DNA of 64,000 nucleotides from Parvularcula sp964219355 (GCA_964219355.1 CAXPOZ010000005.1:442206-506205), one strand, 5' to 3'; shown: positions 9,124-18,312, counted from the stretch's first letter. A program made the numbers and translations. Notes: generated from the sequence alone by a model not told the origin.

Positions 9124-9172
9124 GGCGGGGTCCTGGTTCTCACTTACAGCCACCAGGCCCCGCCTCTTTTTT
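9124..9172 (+). terminator. Strong intrinsic terminator without an upstream gene
   Basis: GGCGGGG-T-CCTGGT (9124-9137) pairs with ACCAGGCCCCGCC (9152-9164) as 13 bp with one bulged T and a 14-nt loop, followed by TCTTTTTT. The nearest plus-strand gene upstream is parE, 1.06 kb away with an opposing gene between. Confidence 0.8.
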
Positions 9173-9273
9173 CCGGGCTCCATCGATTTTCCCGATGGCC
9201 CTTTTCGATAGCTTGAGCTTGCCTGAGACGCCCCCAGCCCTTAATTGAGAATAGTTCGCAATAAGGATGGCTC

Positions 9274-9513
9274 ATGTCTGTCACCGCCCTCAAACCGATC
9301 ACCTATGGCGCCATGCATTTTATCGTGGCGATCGGGGTCGCCTATGCGCTGACTGGCAGCTGGGCCGTGGCGCTCGGGATCGGGATGGTCGAACCGCTGA
9401 TACAGACTTTCGCCTATACGCTGCACGAAAAGCTTTGGGCGAAGGCCGGCGCGGCTCCGCGTCAGCATTATCACCATCACGCCCCGATGCCGCATCAGTC
9501 CGAGACGGCGTGA
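9274..9513 (+). CDS. DUF2061 small membrane protein
   Basis: 79 residues from ATG 9274. Two hydrophobic segments (about 9-28 and 30-48) are linked by TGSWAVALGIGMVEPLIQTFAYTLHEKLW, the core pattern of the DUF2061 family of predicted membrane proteins. The His-rich tail HYHHHAPMPH is at the C-terminus. Function unknown. It precedes mutL by 61 bp in the same direction. Confidence 0.75.
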   Translation: MSVTALKPITYGAMHFIVAIGVAYALTGSWAVALGIGMVEPLIQTFAYTLHEKLWAKAGAAPRQHYHHHAPMPHQSETA

Positions 9514-9574
9514 CGCCTGATGATGTGCAGAATTTGCACGTGGGCTCTTGGCTGAGTCGCGCTACGATTAGCGA

Positions 9575-11449
9575 ATGTCCAACACTGCCCAAGCTGCCTC
9601 GCGCGTCCAGTCGCTGCGCCCCGTCATCCGCAAGCTGTCCCCGACCGCGATCAACCGGATCGCCGCCGGTGAGGTCATTGAGCGGCCATCGGCGGCGCTC
9701 AAGGAACTGGTGGAGAATGCGATCGATGCCGGTGCGACGCGCATTGATGTATCAATCGAGCATGGCGGCAAATCCCTGATCCGCGTGACCGATAATGGCT
9801 GCGGCATGGACGCTGGCTCTCTTCAGCTTGCGCTGGAACGGCACGCGACTTCCAAACTCGAACCCGACGATGCGGGCGATTATGATCTCCTCCATATCGC
9901 GACCATGGGGTTCAGGGGCGAAGCCCTCCCCTCCATCGGCGCGGTGGCAAGATTGACGCTGACCTCCCGGGCGAAAGGCGATGAAGGCTGGGAGCTGTCA
10001 TGTGCGGGCGGTGAGCTCGATGAAGTACGCCCCGGCGCCTTCCCCGGTCACGGCACGCGCGTTGAGGTCCGCGACCTTTTCTACGCGACGCCCGCGCGGC
10101 TCAAATTCCTCAAATCCGAAATGGCCGAGACCCGCGCCGTCTCGGATACGCTCAAGGCCCTTGCGATGGCACGGCCTGACATTGCCTTCTCTCTCGAGGC
10201 TGATGGCCGAAAGCGATTTGCCTTTCCGGCAGAACCGCCGGGTACGGAGGGTCACCTTAATCGCCTTGCGGCAATCATGGGACGCGAATTCGGCGACAAT
10301 GCCCTGCCGCTTGATTTCGAACGCGATGGCGCGCGGCTGACCGGCTTTGCCGGGGTGCCGACCTTTAATCGGGGCCAGCCTGACCGGCAATATCTCTTCG
10401 TCAATGGACGGCCCGTCAAAGACCGCCTTATGGTTGGCGCCGTCAGAGGCGCCTATGCGGATTTCCTTGCGAGAGACCGGCATCCCCTGCTCGCCATGTT
10501 CATCGACCTCCCCTTCGACGACGTCGATGTGAATGTGCACCCCGCCAAGACGGAGGTTCGTTTCCGCAATGCGCCATCCATCCGTGGACTGATCGTATCT
10601 GGCCTGCGTGCCGCCCTGATGGAGGCAGGCCATCGCGCCTCCACCACCGTTGCGGCAAGCGCCCTCTCCTCCATCCAGCCCGAGCCGATGGATGATGAGA
10701 CGCAAAATGCGCCTTCTTTCCTGCCCCAGCCGCATCGCGCCACAGTTGACCGGCAATTCGTCCAGCGTCCCTCGCAGGCCGGTCTCGCCGAATCTCAGTC
10801 AGCCTTTGCGGCTACCGCAGCCCCGACTTCCCGCATCGAGCAAGAGACCGCGGCACCGGCCACATCCGACCACCCACTAGGCGCGGCCCGCGCCCAGCTT
10901 CACGAAACCTATATCGTGGCGCAGACAGCGGACGGGATCGTCATTGTCGATCAGCATGCGGCGCATGAACGGCTCGTCTATGAGGAAATGAAGCGCCACA
11001 TGGCCGAAGGGACTGTCCCGCGCCAGCGCCTCCTGATCCCCGAAGTCATCGACCTGCCCCAGGAAGAAGCCGAGCTGATCTCTGCCCGGACGGAAGAACT
11101 CGACGCGCTAGGCCTGCAGATCGAAGCCTTCGGCGAAGGGGCGATCCTTGTCCGTGAAGTCCCCGCCCTTTTCGGTCAGGGAGATGTCGTCGGACTGGTA
11201 AAGGACATCGCGGCCGACCTTGCCAATCTCGATGAGAGCACGGCGCTGAAAGAACGGCTGGGCGACATTTGCGGGAACATGGCCTGCCGCGGCTCAATCC
11301 GCGCGGGGCGCCGCCTGACCGGTGAAGAGATGAACCACCTCCTCCGTCAGATGGAAGCGACCCCGCATTCCGGTCAATGCAATCATGGCCGGCCGACCTA
11401 TGTCGAGCTCAAACTCTCCGACATCGAACGATTATTCGGCCGCAAATAG
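9575..11449 (+). CDS. mutL: DNA mismatch repair protein MutL
   Basis: 624 residues. The N-terminal GHKL ATPase has IAAGEVIERPSAALKELVEN, DNGCGM, and the GFRGEAL loop. A variable Pro/Gln-rich linker follows (about residues 350-430). The C-terminal dimerisation domain carries the endonuclease motif DQHAAHERLVYEE (from Asp459), plus MACRGSIRAG and QCNHGRPTYVEL. MutL couples MutS mismatch recognition to strand incision. The DQHA motif says this MutL nicks DNA itself, as in organisms without MutH. Confidence 0.96.
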   Translation: MSNTAQAASRVQSLRPVIRKLSPTAINRIAAGEVIERPSAALKELVENAIDAGATRIDVSIEHGGKSLIRVTDNGCGMDAGSLQLALERHATSKLEPDDAGDYDLLHIATMGFRGEALPSIGAVARLTLTSRAKGDEGWELSCAGGELDEVRPGAFPGHGTRVEVRDLFYATPARLKFLKSEMAETRAVSDTLKALAMARPDIAFSLEADGRKRFAFPAEPPGTEGHLNRLAAIMGREFGDNALPLDFERDGARLTGFAGVPTFNRGQPDRQYLFVNGRPVKDRLMVGAVRGAYADFLARDRHPLLAMFIDLPFDDVDVNVHPAKTEVRFRNAPSIRGLIVSGLRAALMEAGHRASTTVAASALSSIQPEPMDDETQNAPSFLPQPHRATVDRQFVQRPSQAGLAESQSAFAATAAPTSRIEQETAAPATSDHPLGAARAQLHETYIVAQTADGIVIVDQHAAHERLVYEEMKRHMAEGTVPRQRLLIPEVIDLPQEEAELISARTEELDALGLQIEAFGEGAILVREVPALFGQGDVVGLVKDIAADLANLDESTALKERLGDICGNMACRGSIRAGRRLTGEEMNHLLRQMEATPHSGQCNHGRPTYVELKLSDIERLFGRK

Positions 11450-11453
11450 CCCA

Positions 11454-12104
11454 TCAGTTCCGGAAAGCGTCATCACCGAAATCGGGGCAAGATTTCACCT
11501 GCTCCGGATTCTGAATGTCTTTCGTGCTGTCGGCGAGCCAACAATCATCGAAGATCGAGCAGTAGCAATAAGCGAACTCATTCTCTGGATCGAGCGTCGC
11601 CTCAACGAAGGCTTTCTGCAGGACTGGATCGAGCGTCTCGATCATTGTCACGTCATCGCCCGGACGCATCACCCGATTGGTCGCGAAACTCGTACCGAAG
11701 GACACTTTCTGATCGGGCAGCATTCCGCTGACTGCATCACGCCAGTCTTCACGATATTCCCCGGCCAGCTTGATCCGCACACTTTTGATTTGTGCAGGGC
11801 CCGCCCCGACATTAGTTAGGTGCATTGCGAAATAGACGCCTTCCTCATTCGTGTAGTCGGAGGTCGAGAACTGGACAAAGGGCCAGACGGCGGCAGCGGA
11901 CTGTTTCTTGACCGCATCGGATTCGACCATTGCCGCATAAAGAGCAACGGCGCCGGTGAACACGCCAGCGACGGCAAGGATGGTGTTGAGGACATTCAGC
12001 CGGATGAAAATCCTGTCGACCTTATTGAGATTCTTGATGTCTTCGCGCGTCGCCTCAGACGTTTTTACCGCGCCCTCTTCAGTCGTCTCATTTTCGCCAG
12101 TCAT
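11454..12104 (-). CDS. Hypothetical single-span membrane protein
   Basis: 216 residues. I start at ATG 12104 because AAGGGG sits 7 nt before it; a GTG at 12122 would lie upstream of that signal. The N-terminus is acidic and Thr/Glu-rich, followed by KNLNKVDRIF, one hydrophobic span (about residues 39-60 of this frame) and a soluble domain containing YFAMHLTNVGAGPAQIKSV. That segment looks like the beta-sandwich motif seen in many uncharacterised bacterial membrane proteins. The C-terminal part has several Cys residues (YCYCSIFDDCW). No family is recognised. It converges on mutL with 4 bp between stop codons. Confidence 0.6.
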   Translation of the reverse strand: MTGENETTEEGAVKTSEATREDIKNLNKVDRIFIRLNVLNTILAVAGVFTGAVALYAAMVESDAVKKQSAAAVWPFVQFSTSDYTNEEGVYFAMHLTNVGAGPAQIKSVRIKLAGEYREDWRDAVSGMLPDQKVSFGTSFATNRVMRPGDDVTMIETLDPVLQKAFVEATLDPENEFAYCYCSIFDDCWLADSTKDIQNPEQVKSCPDFGDDAFRN

Positions 12105-12249
12105 CCCACTGCCCCTTTTCACTCATCATTCCCTACCTATCTGGAAACGGCGCGATGACAATAATCGCGATTCACTGCCGACGCCCACTTGACCCCGGCT
12201 GTAACCGGGCGCAGAGGGCGCCCGCTCCCAACAATCAGGATCTATTCAA

Positions 12250-12951
12250 ATGGACGCCGGTTTCGTCTCGGTCTTCTTTGCTTCTTTCGTCACTCTGTTC
12301 ATCGTGATCGACCCGATCATGGTGGCCCCGCTTTTTGCGGCACTGACGCATAGCGAGACTTCCGCTTCTCAGCGGTCAACGGCAATTCAGGCTGCGCTGA
12401 TCGCAGCTGGCATCCTATTCGTCTTCGGCTTTTTCGGCAGCTTCATGCTGGAGCATCTGGGCATCGACATCGCCGCGTTCCGGGCAGCGGGCGGCATGCT
12501 CCTGTTCCTGATCGGCTTTCGGATGTTCTTTGATCCCGATGGCGAGATGGAAGCCAAACGCCCCGGCCCGAAAGCCTCCTCACGAGATAACGTCGCCTTC
12601 TTCCCGCTCGCCATGCCGATGCTGGCAGGCCCGGGCGCGATCGCGACCATCATGCTCCTGATGAACCCGCAAGGGGTTGCAGCTGCAGACCTGATGCTGA
12701 CCCGGACCGCGGTAATCCTCTCCATGCTGCTCTGCCTCTGCATCGGCATCATCATCATGATATTCTCATCGCGGATCGCCAGCGCGCTCGGCCGGACCGG
12801 CATGAACACGATTTCTCGCCTGCTCGGCATGCTGCTGATGGCCCTTGCCGTTCAATATGTCTTTGATGGGGTCCGCGTCGGCGTTCTCGAACGAGTTCAG
12901 ATCAGCACGCTTGAAGGCTGGATGCCGGTTCACGTCGCAGAAAAGTCCTGA
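12250..12951 (+). CDS. MarC-family integral membrane protein
   Basis: 233 residues, six predicted membrane segments. The N-terminal FFASFVTLFIVIDPIMVAPLF and central FFPLAMPMLAGPGAIATIMLL are MarC/UPF0056 signatures. MarC proteins were once linked to multiple antibiotic resistance, but that has not held up and their substrate is unknown; some databases call them NAAT transporters. It lies divergently from the hypothetical membrane-protein gene and 73 bp before the O-ligase gene. Confidence 0.88.
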   Translation: MDAGFVSVFFASFVTLFIVIDPIMVAPLFAALTHSETSASQRSTAIQAALIAAGILFVFGFFGSFMLEHLGIDIAAFRAAGGMLLFLIGFRMFFDPDGEMEAKRPGPKASSRDNVAFFPLAMPMLAGPGAIATIMLLMNPQGVAAADLMLTRTAVILSMLLCLCIGIIIMIFSSRIASALGRTGMNTISRLLGMLLMALAVQYVFDGVRVGVLERVQISTLEGWMPVHVAEKS

Positions 12952-13024
12952 ACTTCCGCCGCGGTAATGCCGTGTTTGCATGCTTCATGCTAAATGAGGG
13001 CATGAGTTTTGCGAGCGCCTGCGC

Positions 13025-14320
13025 ATGAGGGACATCCTCCTCCTGGTATTCCTGGGGATCACGCTTCTCGCCGTGTTCCGTTACCCCTTTGCAGGTGTGC
13101 TGCTCTGGGCATGGTTTACTATTGCCTCGCCGCAGAATGCCGCGTGGACAGCCAGTACCCTGTCGCTGCAACCGCCGATCACCGCGATCGCGATCCTGTC
13201 GCTCCTGCTGCATGGCGAGCTTTTCCGCCTGAGGATGAGCTGGCTCCTCAGTTTTCTGTTGCTCTTCCTCTTCTGGATATTCCTGTCGCAATGGATGAGC
13301 CTGTCGCCCGCCGCCTCCGCCGTCGCCTTTGACCGGTTCTGGAAGGTGATGCTGTTCGTTGTGATCTGTTCGGTCGCGGTCACCGACCGCCTACGGTTTA
13401 CTGCCCTGCTCTGGGTCGTCGTCCTGATCATGGGGTTCTATGGCGTCAAAGGCGGGGTCTTCACCCTGCTGACGGCTGGGCAGAACCTCTATTTCGGGCT
13501 CGAGCGCACGGTCCTCTACGACAACAACCATATCGGCATCGCCATGGCGACCTTCCTGCCGATGCTGCTCTATGTCGCCAATCAGGCGACGCATCGCCTC
13601 GTCAGGATGGGAAGTTGGGCCGTCTTTGCCCTGACCATCGTCGCCATCATCGGCACCTATTCGCGCGGCGCCTTCATCTGTCTCGTCGTCTTCGGCGCAC
13701 TCTACTGGTGGCAGTCGCGGCACAAATTCGTGATTGGTGCCGCAGGCGTCATCATGGCGCTCGGCATCTTCCTCTCCGCACCGGGTGACTGGATCGACCG
13801 CATGGGAAGTATCAGTGAGGCTGCGGAGGATCAGAGCTTTCAGGGCCGGATCGATGCGTGGGTGATCAACTGGGAGCTCGCAACAGAGAACCCGCTGACC
13901 GGCGCCGGCCTCCGGGCGCCTTATGACGCAAACGTCGCCGCCACAGTCTCGGACCGCCAGCCGCGAGCTGCGCACTCGATCTATTTCGAGGTGCTCGGCG
14001 GCACCGGCTTTGCCGGGCTGATCATCTATCTGGGGATCTGGGTGACCGGGTTCTTTGCCGCCTTCCGTACATCCCTCGACCGCAAGGCCGAGCCCTGGCG
14101 GCGGGAATTCAGCCGCTATGCCACGATGTCGCTGATCATCTTCGGCATTGGCGGCGCGAGTGTGTCGCTGGAAATGTGGGAGGGATATCTCATCCTTCTC
14201 GTGCTGGCTCATTCGGTCCGGCACATGACGGACATCCCTCCCGTCAAAGAGTCCCCGATCGATTCGATCAGGCAACGGATTCAGGCCCGCGCCCGTCAGT
14301 CGATGCGGAAGCCAGCGTAA
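13025..14320 (+). CDS. Exosortase-associated-type O-glycosylation ligase (Wzy/O-antigen ligase family)
   Basis: 431 residues with about 11 membrane segments. The N-terminus FRYPFAGVLLWAWFTIASPQ and the VLYDNNHIGIAMATFLPML block match the putative O-glycosylation ligases found with exosortase A systems. The O-antigen-ligase core has IGTYSRGAFICLVVFG and a periplasmic loop with NPLTGAGLRAPY and AAHSIYFEVLGGTGF. It would transfer lipid-linked glycan in the periplasm. No exosortase or glycosyltransferases are next to it. Its last 25 bp overlap, tail to tail, the TonB receptor gene on the other strand. Confidence 0.82.
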   Translation: MRDILLLVFLGITLLAVFRYPFAGVLLWAWFTIASPQNAAWTASTLSLQPPITAIAILSLLLHGELFRLRMSWLLSFLLLFLFWIFLSQWMSLSPAASAVAFDRFWKVMLFVVICSVAVTDRLRFTALLWVVVLIMGFYGVKGGVFTLLTAGQNLYFGLERTVLYDNNHIGIAMATFLPMLLYVANQATHRLVRMGSWAVFALTIVAIIGTYSRGAFICLVVFGALYWWQSRHKFVIGAAGVIMALGIFLSAPGDWIDRMGSISEAAEDQSFQGRIDAWVINWELATENPLTGAGLRAPYDANVAATVSDRQPRAAHSIYFEVLGGTGFAGLIIYLGIWVTGFFAAFRTSLDRKAEPWRREFSRYATMSLIIFGIGGASVSLEMWEGYLILLVLAHSVRHMTDIPPVKESPIDSIRQRIQARARQSMRKPA

Positions 14321-16164
14321 AGCCCGGCACCGGGGCCCCGATATCCGAAGACATCCGTCACCTCTTCATCAAAGAGATTGTCCCCACGCAATGTGAAGGA
14401 CAAATGATCCGTTAGCGGATAACGTAGGGTCGCCGATGCCAGCACATAAGAATCGAGCGTCACGCGGCGGGAGGGGAAACTGCCGAAATCGAAATCATCC
14501 TGCTCTCCGACCGCATCAAGCGCGCCTGTCACGACAAAACCCGGCTTTGATGGGCTTTCCCATGACGCGCCGATGCTGGCGGTCCAGTCCGGCACCCGGA
14601 TTTCATCCTCACCCGTATCGCTTTCCGACTGCGTCGTCGTGCCGGAGAGATAGATCGCAATCGCATCACTGACTGCATATTGCCCGGAGAGCTCCACTCC
14701 GCTTCGCTTGCTCTCCCCTGCACGATTAAGCGCCGTTGAGGTGAAATCAGGATTATAGGCCGTATAGATCTCATCCTTGAGCTCGGCAGCATAATAGGCT
14801 GCCGACACCGAACCTCTGGCAAAGTCCCGGTCCCAGCCAAACTCGTAGCTGAAGGATTGCTCGGGCTTCAGATCCGGATTGCCGACAAAGCTGCCGGGAT
14901 AGAAGCCGAAAAGCTCCGTGAAGGTTGGGTTTTTGACGCCCTCGCCTGCGCTAACCCGGAACCGGCCCAGCTGGTCTGTCCGCCAGGCCGCGCCCAGCCG
15001 CCATGTCGTTGAATCCTCGAACTGACCGTCATTATCATCATGACGTGCCGACGCATTGAGCGTCAGCCTCCCGGCACTCAGCAGATACTCGCCCGCCACG
15101 CCGAGGCTTGTGAATTCCTGACGCTGATTGGGGTCGCCAAAGGCGATATCGGTATCCTTGCGTTCGTAATCCTCAGCCTCATGTTCGATGAGACCGGTGA
15201 GGCGGTGCGTCACATCTCCTGACCGCCATTCTTTTGACGGTGAATAAGAGAGTTTGGTCCGCTCGCCTGTCGTCTCATCTGTATAGACACCATTATCCGT
15301 GTTCTCGCGGACGACTTGCGTATATCCCACGCGGAACTGGTGATTGAGGCCGATGAGATTGCCGCCGACACGGCCGCCAAATGTCAATTGGTCGGTTTCC
15401 GTTTCATCAAGCGTGTCTTCAAGGAGGCCATCGAAATCCGTATCGCTGTCGTTTTCGACAGTCGAGCTGGCGGCGCGCAGGAGCACATTGCCTGACCACC
15501 CCTCACCGAATTCGATCCCGGCACGGATCAGACCAGCAAAGCTGTCACTGCCATCCTCCTCGCCGGTCGAGCCGGACGTATCAACGCCTTCCGTTGTGAA
15601 CCCCGTCAGGCTGGCCCCGATATAGCCGTGTTCTGCATTATGGCTCGCCGAGACCATGCCGCGTGCAGTCTGGCGCGAACCGGCCTCAAAAGCCGCGTTC
15701 AGCCCGTCTTCGCTGCCGGAGAACAGCGCGATCACGCCGCCGATCGCATCCGACCCATAGAGCGCGGATTGCTCCCCACGGGCGATTTCAATCCGCGAAA
15801 GATCAAGGCCCGACCACAGACCGAAATCGGTCTCGCCCGTGACGGGGTCTGACACTTCGATCCCGTCAAGGAGCACGAGCGTGTGGTTTGCCTCTGCACC
15901 GCGCAGGCGGATCTGGGTGAGCCCCCCCGAAGCGCCGGACCGCGAGACCCCAAGCCCCGGCACGGCGCGCAGGCTATCGGCCAGAAACGGCGCATCGCGC
16001 AGGCGCAACTGCTCTTCATCGAGCACGCTGACGCTTGCCGTCACATCGGCTGGCGATTGAGCCCGAAGGCCAGAAACAGTAATAACATCCGTATCCGCCT
16101 CTTCTGCAGAGACGCTTGTCCAGATAAGTGCCAGAACGGCACTGGTTGATAACAAGTTTTTCAC
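14296..16164 (-). CDS. TonB-dependent vitamin B12 receptor (BtuB-like)
   Basis: 622 residues: signal peptide to about residue 20, TonB-box-like DVITVSG, plug domain with VSVLDEEQLRLRDAPFLADS and LRGAEANHTLVLLDGIEVSD, then a 22-strand-type barrel ending in GAGLYAGFRID with a C-terminal aromatic-rich strand. It transports a large substrate across the outer membrane using TonB energy. The cobalamin riboswitch directly upstream on the same strand makes cobalamin or a related corrinoid the likely ligand. No btuCDF genes are in the window. Confidence 0.9.
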   Translation of the reverse strand: MKNLLSTSAVLALIWTSVSAEEADTDVITVSGLRAQSPADVTASVSVLDEEQLRLRDAPFLADSLRAVPGLGVSRSGASGGLTQIRLRGAEANHTLVLLDGIEVSDPVTGETDFGLWSGLDLSRIEIARGEQSALYGSDAIGGVIALFSGSEDGLNAAFEAGSRQTARGMVSASHNAEHGYIGASLTGFTTEGVDTSGSTGEEDGSDSFAGLIRAGIEFGEGWSGNVLLRAASSTVENDSDTDFDGLLEDTLDETETDQLTFGGRVGGNLIGLNHQFRVGYTQVVRENTDNGVYTDETTGERTKLSYSPSKEWRSGDVTHRLTGLIEHEAEDYERKDTDIAFGDPNQRQEFTSLGVAGEYLLSAGRLTLNASARHDDNDGQFEDSTTWRLGAAWRTDQLGRFRVSAGEGVKNPTFTELFGFYPGSFVGNPDLKPEQSFSYEFGWDRDFARGSVSAAYYAAELKDEIYTAYNPDFTSTALNRAGESKRSGVELSGQYAVSDAIAIYLSGTTTQSESDTGEDEIRVPDWTASIGASWESPSKPGFVVTGALDAVGEQDDFDFGSFPSRRVTLDSYVLASATLRYPLTDHLSFTLRGDNLFDEEVTDVFGYRGPGAGLYAGFRID

Positions 16165-16324
16165 GAGGACTTCCTCTTAACCCCTTACCGCCGCCGAACG
16201 GGAAAGGCCAAAACGACATATCAGCCCCGCCGGTTTGAGCCGACACGACGATGGGCAAATGATGCCGTTACGGAGGAAACATACGTTCCTGCCCTGCCGG
16301 AGTGATCCCGCTCCCCGGGCGAAC

Positions 16325-16490
16325 GACGCGATGGCAGGTCTCCTGACTTCACCGGTCAATCGCCTCGGGCCGCCTTCCCGCGCTTTCGCGCAGTGGCATG
16401 AGTGGCCGTTGGCTCCCGGTTCACAGTTGCGGGTACAGCCCCGGATTTACACCGGGTTCCCTCTTCGCTTCCTGTTAGGGAAGAACCATC
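16325..16490 (-). promoter_or_regulatory. Cobalamin (AdoCbl) riboswitch
   Basis: Read on the minus strand, the leader contains CCGGTGTAAATCCGGGGC, GTACCCGCAACTGTGAA, GCCACTGCGCGAAAG, GGGAAGGC and AGTCAGGAGACCTGCC (16333-16348). These are the conserved blocks of the cobalamin riboswitch in the right order. It ends about 160 bp before the BtuB-like start, so it should shut off the receptor when B12 is plentiful. Boundaries are approximate. Confidence 0.95.
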
Positions 16491-16540
16491 TGGTCGGTGA
16501 TGTGCGGCGCCAACAGCGCCGAGTCAATCGGCAGTCGCGC

Positions 16541-17314
16541 CTATTCGGCGGGATGCAGCTCGCGCGTCTGACGGCGCGTATAGAGAGAGGCGCAGCAAGG
16601 ATTTTTCACCCGCAGCAGCCAGTCGAACAGCGTCACCGCAAGGAGTGCCCCGAAAATCTGGGCAAGGACAAAGCCCGGAACAGCCGCCGGGGCGATCCCC
16701 GCAAAGGTGTCGGAGAAAGCCCGCGCCAGGGTGACCGCTGGATTGGCAAAGGATGTCGATGCGGTGAACCAGTACGCCGCCGTGATGTAGAGCCCGACCG
16801 CGAAAGGCGTCGCCTCAGGTCGGAACCGGACACAGCCAAGAATGGTCGCGATCAACCCGAAAGTCGCGATGCCTTCAGAGAAGATGAGGCTGGGGCCTGT
16901 CCGGTCGGTCAGCGAGACCTGCAGCACCGGCATGTCGAACATCAGATGCGCGGCCCAGACACCGGCCATGCCACCTGCGAGCTGTGCCAGCAGGAACACG
17001 CCCGCCGATTTCCACGGAAGGTCGCCCCTGACCGCGAAGACAAGCGTGACCGCTGGGTTGAAATGCGCGCCGGATACCGGCCCGAAAATCAGGATCAGGA
17101 CCATGAGCCCCGCACCCGTCGCCAGCGTGTTGGCGAGCAGCGCGAGCCCGTCCGCACCGCCCGCCATGACATCGCCCATGATCCCGGAGCCGACGACGAT
17201 GGCAAGGAGCAGCGCTGTCCCGAGAAACTCGGCAACGGCCTTGCGGGCAAGATCGAACTGCTCGGGCGAGGTAGGCGCCGTCGCAGTAATATCGTCAGTC
17301 GTGTTTGAGGTCAT
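16541..17314 (-). CDS. Aquaporin / aquaglyceroporin (AqpS-like MIP channel)
   Basis: 257 residues, six membrane segments and the two NPA loops: HFNPAVTLVFAV and FANPAVTLARAF. The DMPVLQVSLTDR and GLYITAAYWFTASTS regions resemble alphaproteobacterial AqpS channels, which pass As(III)/methylarsenicals. A perfect 13-bp inverted repeat sits 23 bp before its ATG, of the type bound by ArsR-family repressors. No arsR, arsC or acr3 gene is adjacent, so the link to arsenic is inference. The C-terminus holds a CC pair (KNPCCASLYTRR). Confidence 0.88.
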   Translation of the reverse strand: MTSNTTDDITATAPTSPEQFDLARKAVAEFLGTALLLAIVVGSGIMGDVMAGGADGLALLANTLATGAGLMVLILIFGPVSGAHFNPAVTLVFAVRGDLPWKSAGVFLLAQLAGGMAGVWAAHLMFDMPVLQVSLTDRTGPSLIFSEGIATFGLIATILGCVRFRPEATPFAVGLYITAAYWFTASTSFANPAVTLARAFSDTFAGIAPAAVPGFVLAQIFGALLAVTLFDWLLRVKNPCCASLYTRRQTRELHPAE

Positions 17315-17337
17315 GTCGGGTATCTGAAGGCCATAAG

Positions 17338-17371
17338 CTTCTATATTTCCCCATTTATGGAAATATAGAAG
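17338..17371. promoter_or_regulatory. 13-bp perfect inverted repeat, probable ArsR-type operator
   Basis: CTTCTATATTTCC (17338-17350) and GGAAATATAGAAG (17359-17371) are exact reverse complements with an 8-nt spacer, ending 23 bp upstream of the aquaporin ATG. AT-rich dyads like this are typical of ArsR-family repressors. Confidence 0.7.
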
Positions 17372-17404
17372 AATGTCAAGGTTTTTCAGACCAGCCGACC
17401 TGCT

Positions 17405-18310
17405 TCAGCCCAGCTTTCCTGCGGCTTTCATCGCATTCAGTATCGCCTCGACCAGCGCTGCTGGCCGGTCTTCCTGTACGAAATGGGCTCCATCCGTGAC
17501 GTCATGATGGGACTGGCCCTTCGCCCCCGGCACCCGCTCCCGGAAGGGCTTCTCCCCGCCTTTGGTGATCGGATCCTTGTCACTGAAGGCCGTGATAAAG
17601 GGCTTGTCGAACGCCATGAGGCGGCCCCAGGCTTCCCTGTTCTCCGCCGCCGAGGCATGGTTCTCGGTGATCGGCACCAGTGCCGGGAATGCGCGCGCGC
17701 CGGCCTTGTAGCTTTCATCCGGGAACGGCGCGTCATAGGCCGCGACTTCTGCGTCCGTCAGCTCTCGGACCGTTGCCTGCTGCAGGATACCGCCAATCGG
17801 CAGGACCGGCACGGTCTGGCTGAATTCCAGCCAGTTCAAGAACGCCTCAGAGGCCTGTCCCTGCCCGATCGGCAGGCCGGTATTTGACGCCGTGACACTG
17901 GCAAAGCGATCCGGTTCGGCGGCAACCATCCGCAAGCCGATCAATCCGCCCCAGTCCTGACAGAATAGCGAGATTTCCTTGAGATCGAGAGCATGGAGCC
18001 ATTCGGTCATCCAGCCGATATGCCGCTCATAAGTATAATCATTCCGGTCCACCGGCTTGTCGGATTTCCCGAACCCGATAAGGTCAGGTGCCAGCACCCG
18101 CGCGCCCTTTTCAACGAGCAATGGGATCATGAAGCGGTAGAGATAGGACCATGATGGCTGGCCATGCATCAGGAGGACGACCGGCCCATCTTTTGGCCCC
18201 TCATCGACATAATGAACCCGCAGGCCGTCGCTGATTTCAGCATAATGAGGGGTAAACGGATAATCCGGCAGGTTTTCGAACCGTTCGTCCGGTGTGCGTA
18301 AGATTTCCAT
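17405..18310 (-). CDS. Haloalkane dehalogenase-like alpha/beta hydrolase
   Basis: 301 residues from ATG 18310; an in-frame extension to 18421 lies inside the upstream gene. Alpha/beta-hydrolase fold with HGQPSWSYLYR (oxyanion region), LFCQDWGGLIG with likely nucleophile Asp119 and halide-binding Trp120, likely acid Asp246 (FSDKDP) and base His276 (DGAHFVQED). The layout fits subfamily-I haloalkane dehalogenases of the DhmA type, which cleave carbon-halogen bonds by hydrolysis. An epoxide-hydrolase-like role is the main alternative. It starts 2 bp after the aminoglycoside-phosphotransferase-like gene and is the last gene of a three-gene operon. Confidence 0.82.
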   Translation of the reverse strand: MEILRTPDERFENLPDYPFTPHYAEISDGLRVHYVDEGPKDGPVVLLMHGQPSWSYLYRFMIPLLVEKGARVLAPDLIGFGKSDKPVDRNDYTYERHIGWMTEWLHALDLKEISLFCQDWGGLIGLRMVAAEPDRFASVTASNTGLPIGQGQASEAFLNWLEFSQTVPVLPIGGILQQATVRELTDAEVAAYDAPFPDESYKAGARAFPALVPITENHASAAENREAWGRLMAFDKPFITAFSDKDPITKGGEKPFRERVPGAKGQSHHDVTDGAHFVQEDRPAALVEAILNAMKAAGKLG

Positions 18311-18312
18311 GT

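Larger units (their letters stand above)
8780..9273. other. 494-bp intergenic region between regulator and DUF2061 gene
   Basis: No convincing protein gene on either strand. It contains a perfect 10-bp inverted repeat at 8821-8856 and a strong plus-strand intrinsic terminator at 9124-9172. There is no plus-strand gene in front of the terminator, which raises the possibility of a small RNA ending at about 9172. Confidence 0.5.

Noticed and set aside
13391..14275. 294-codon minus-strand frame
   Set aside because: Antisense to the O-ligase; the translation is Asp/Arg/His-rich with no family feature.
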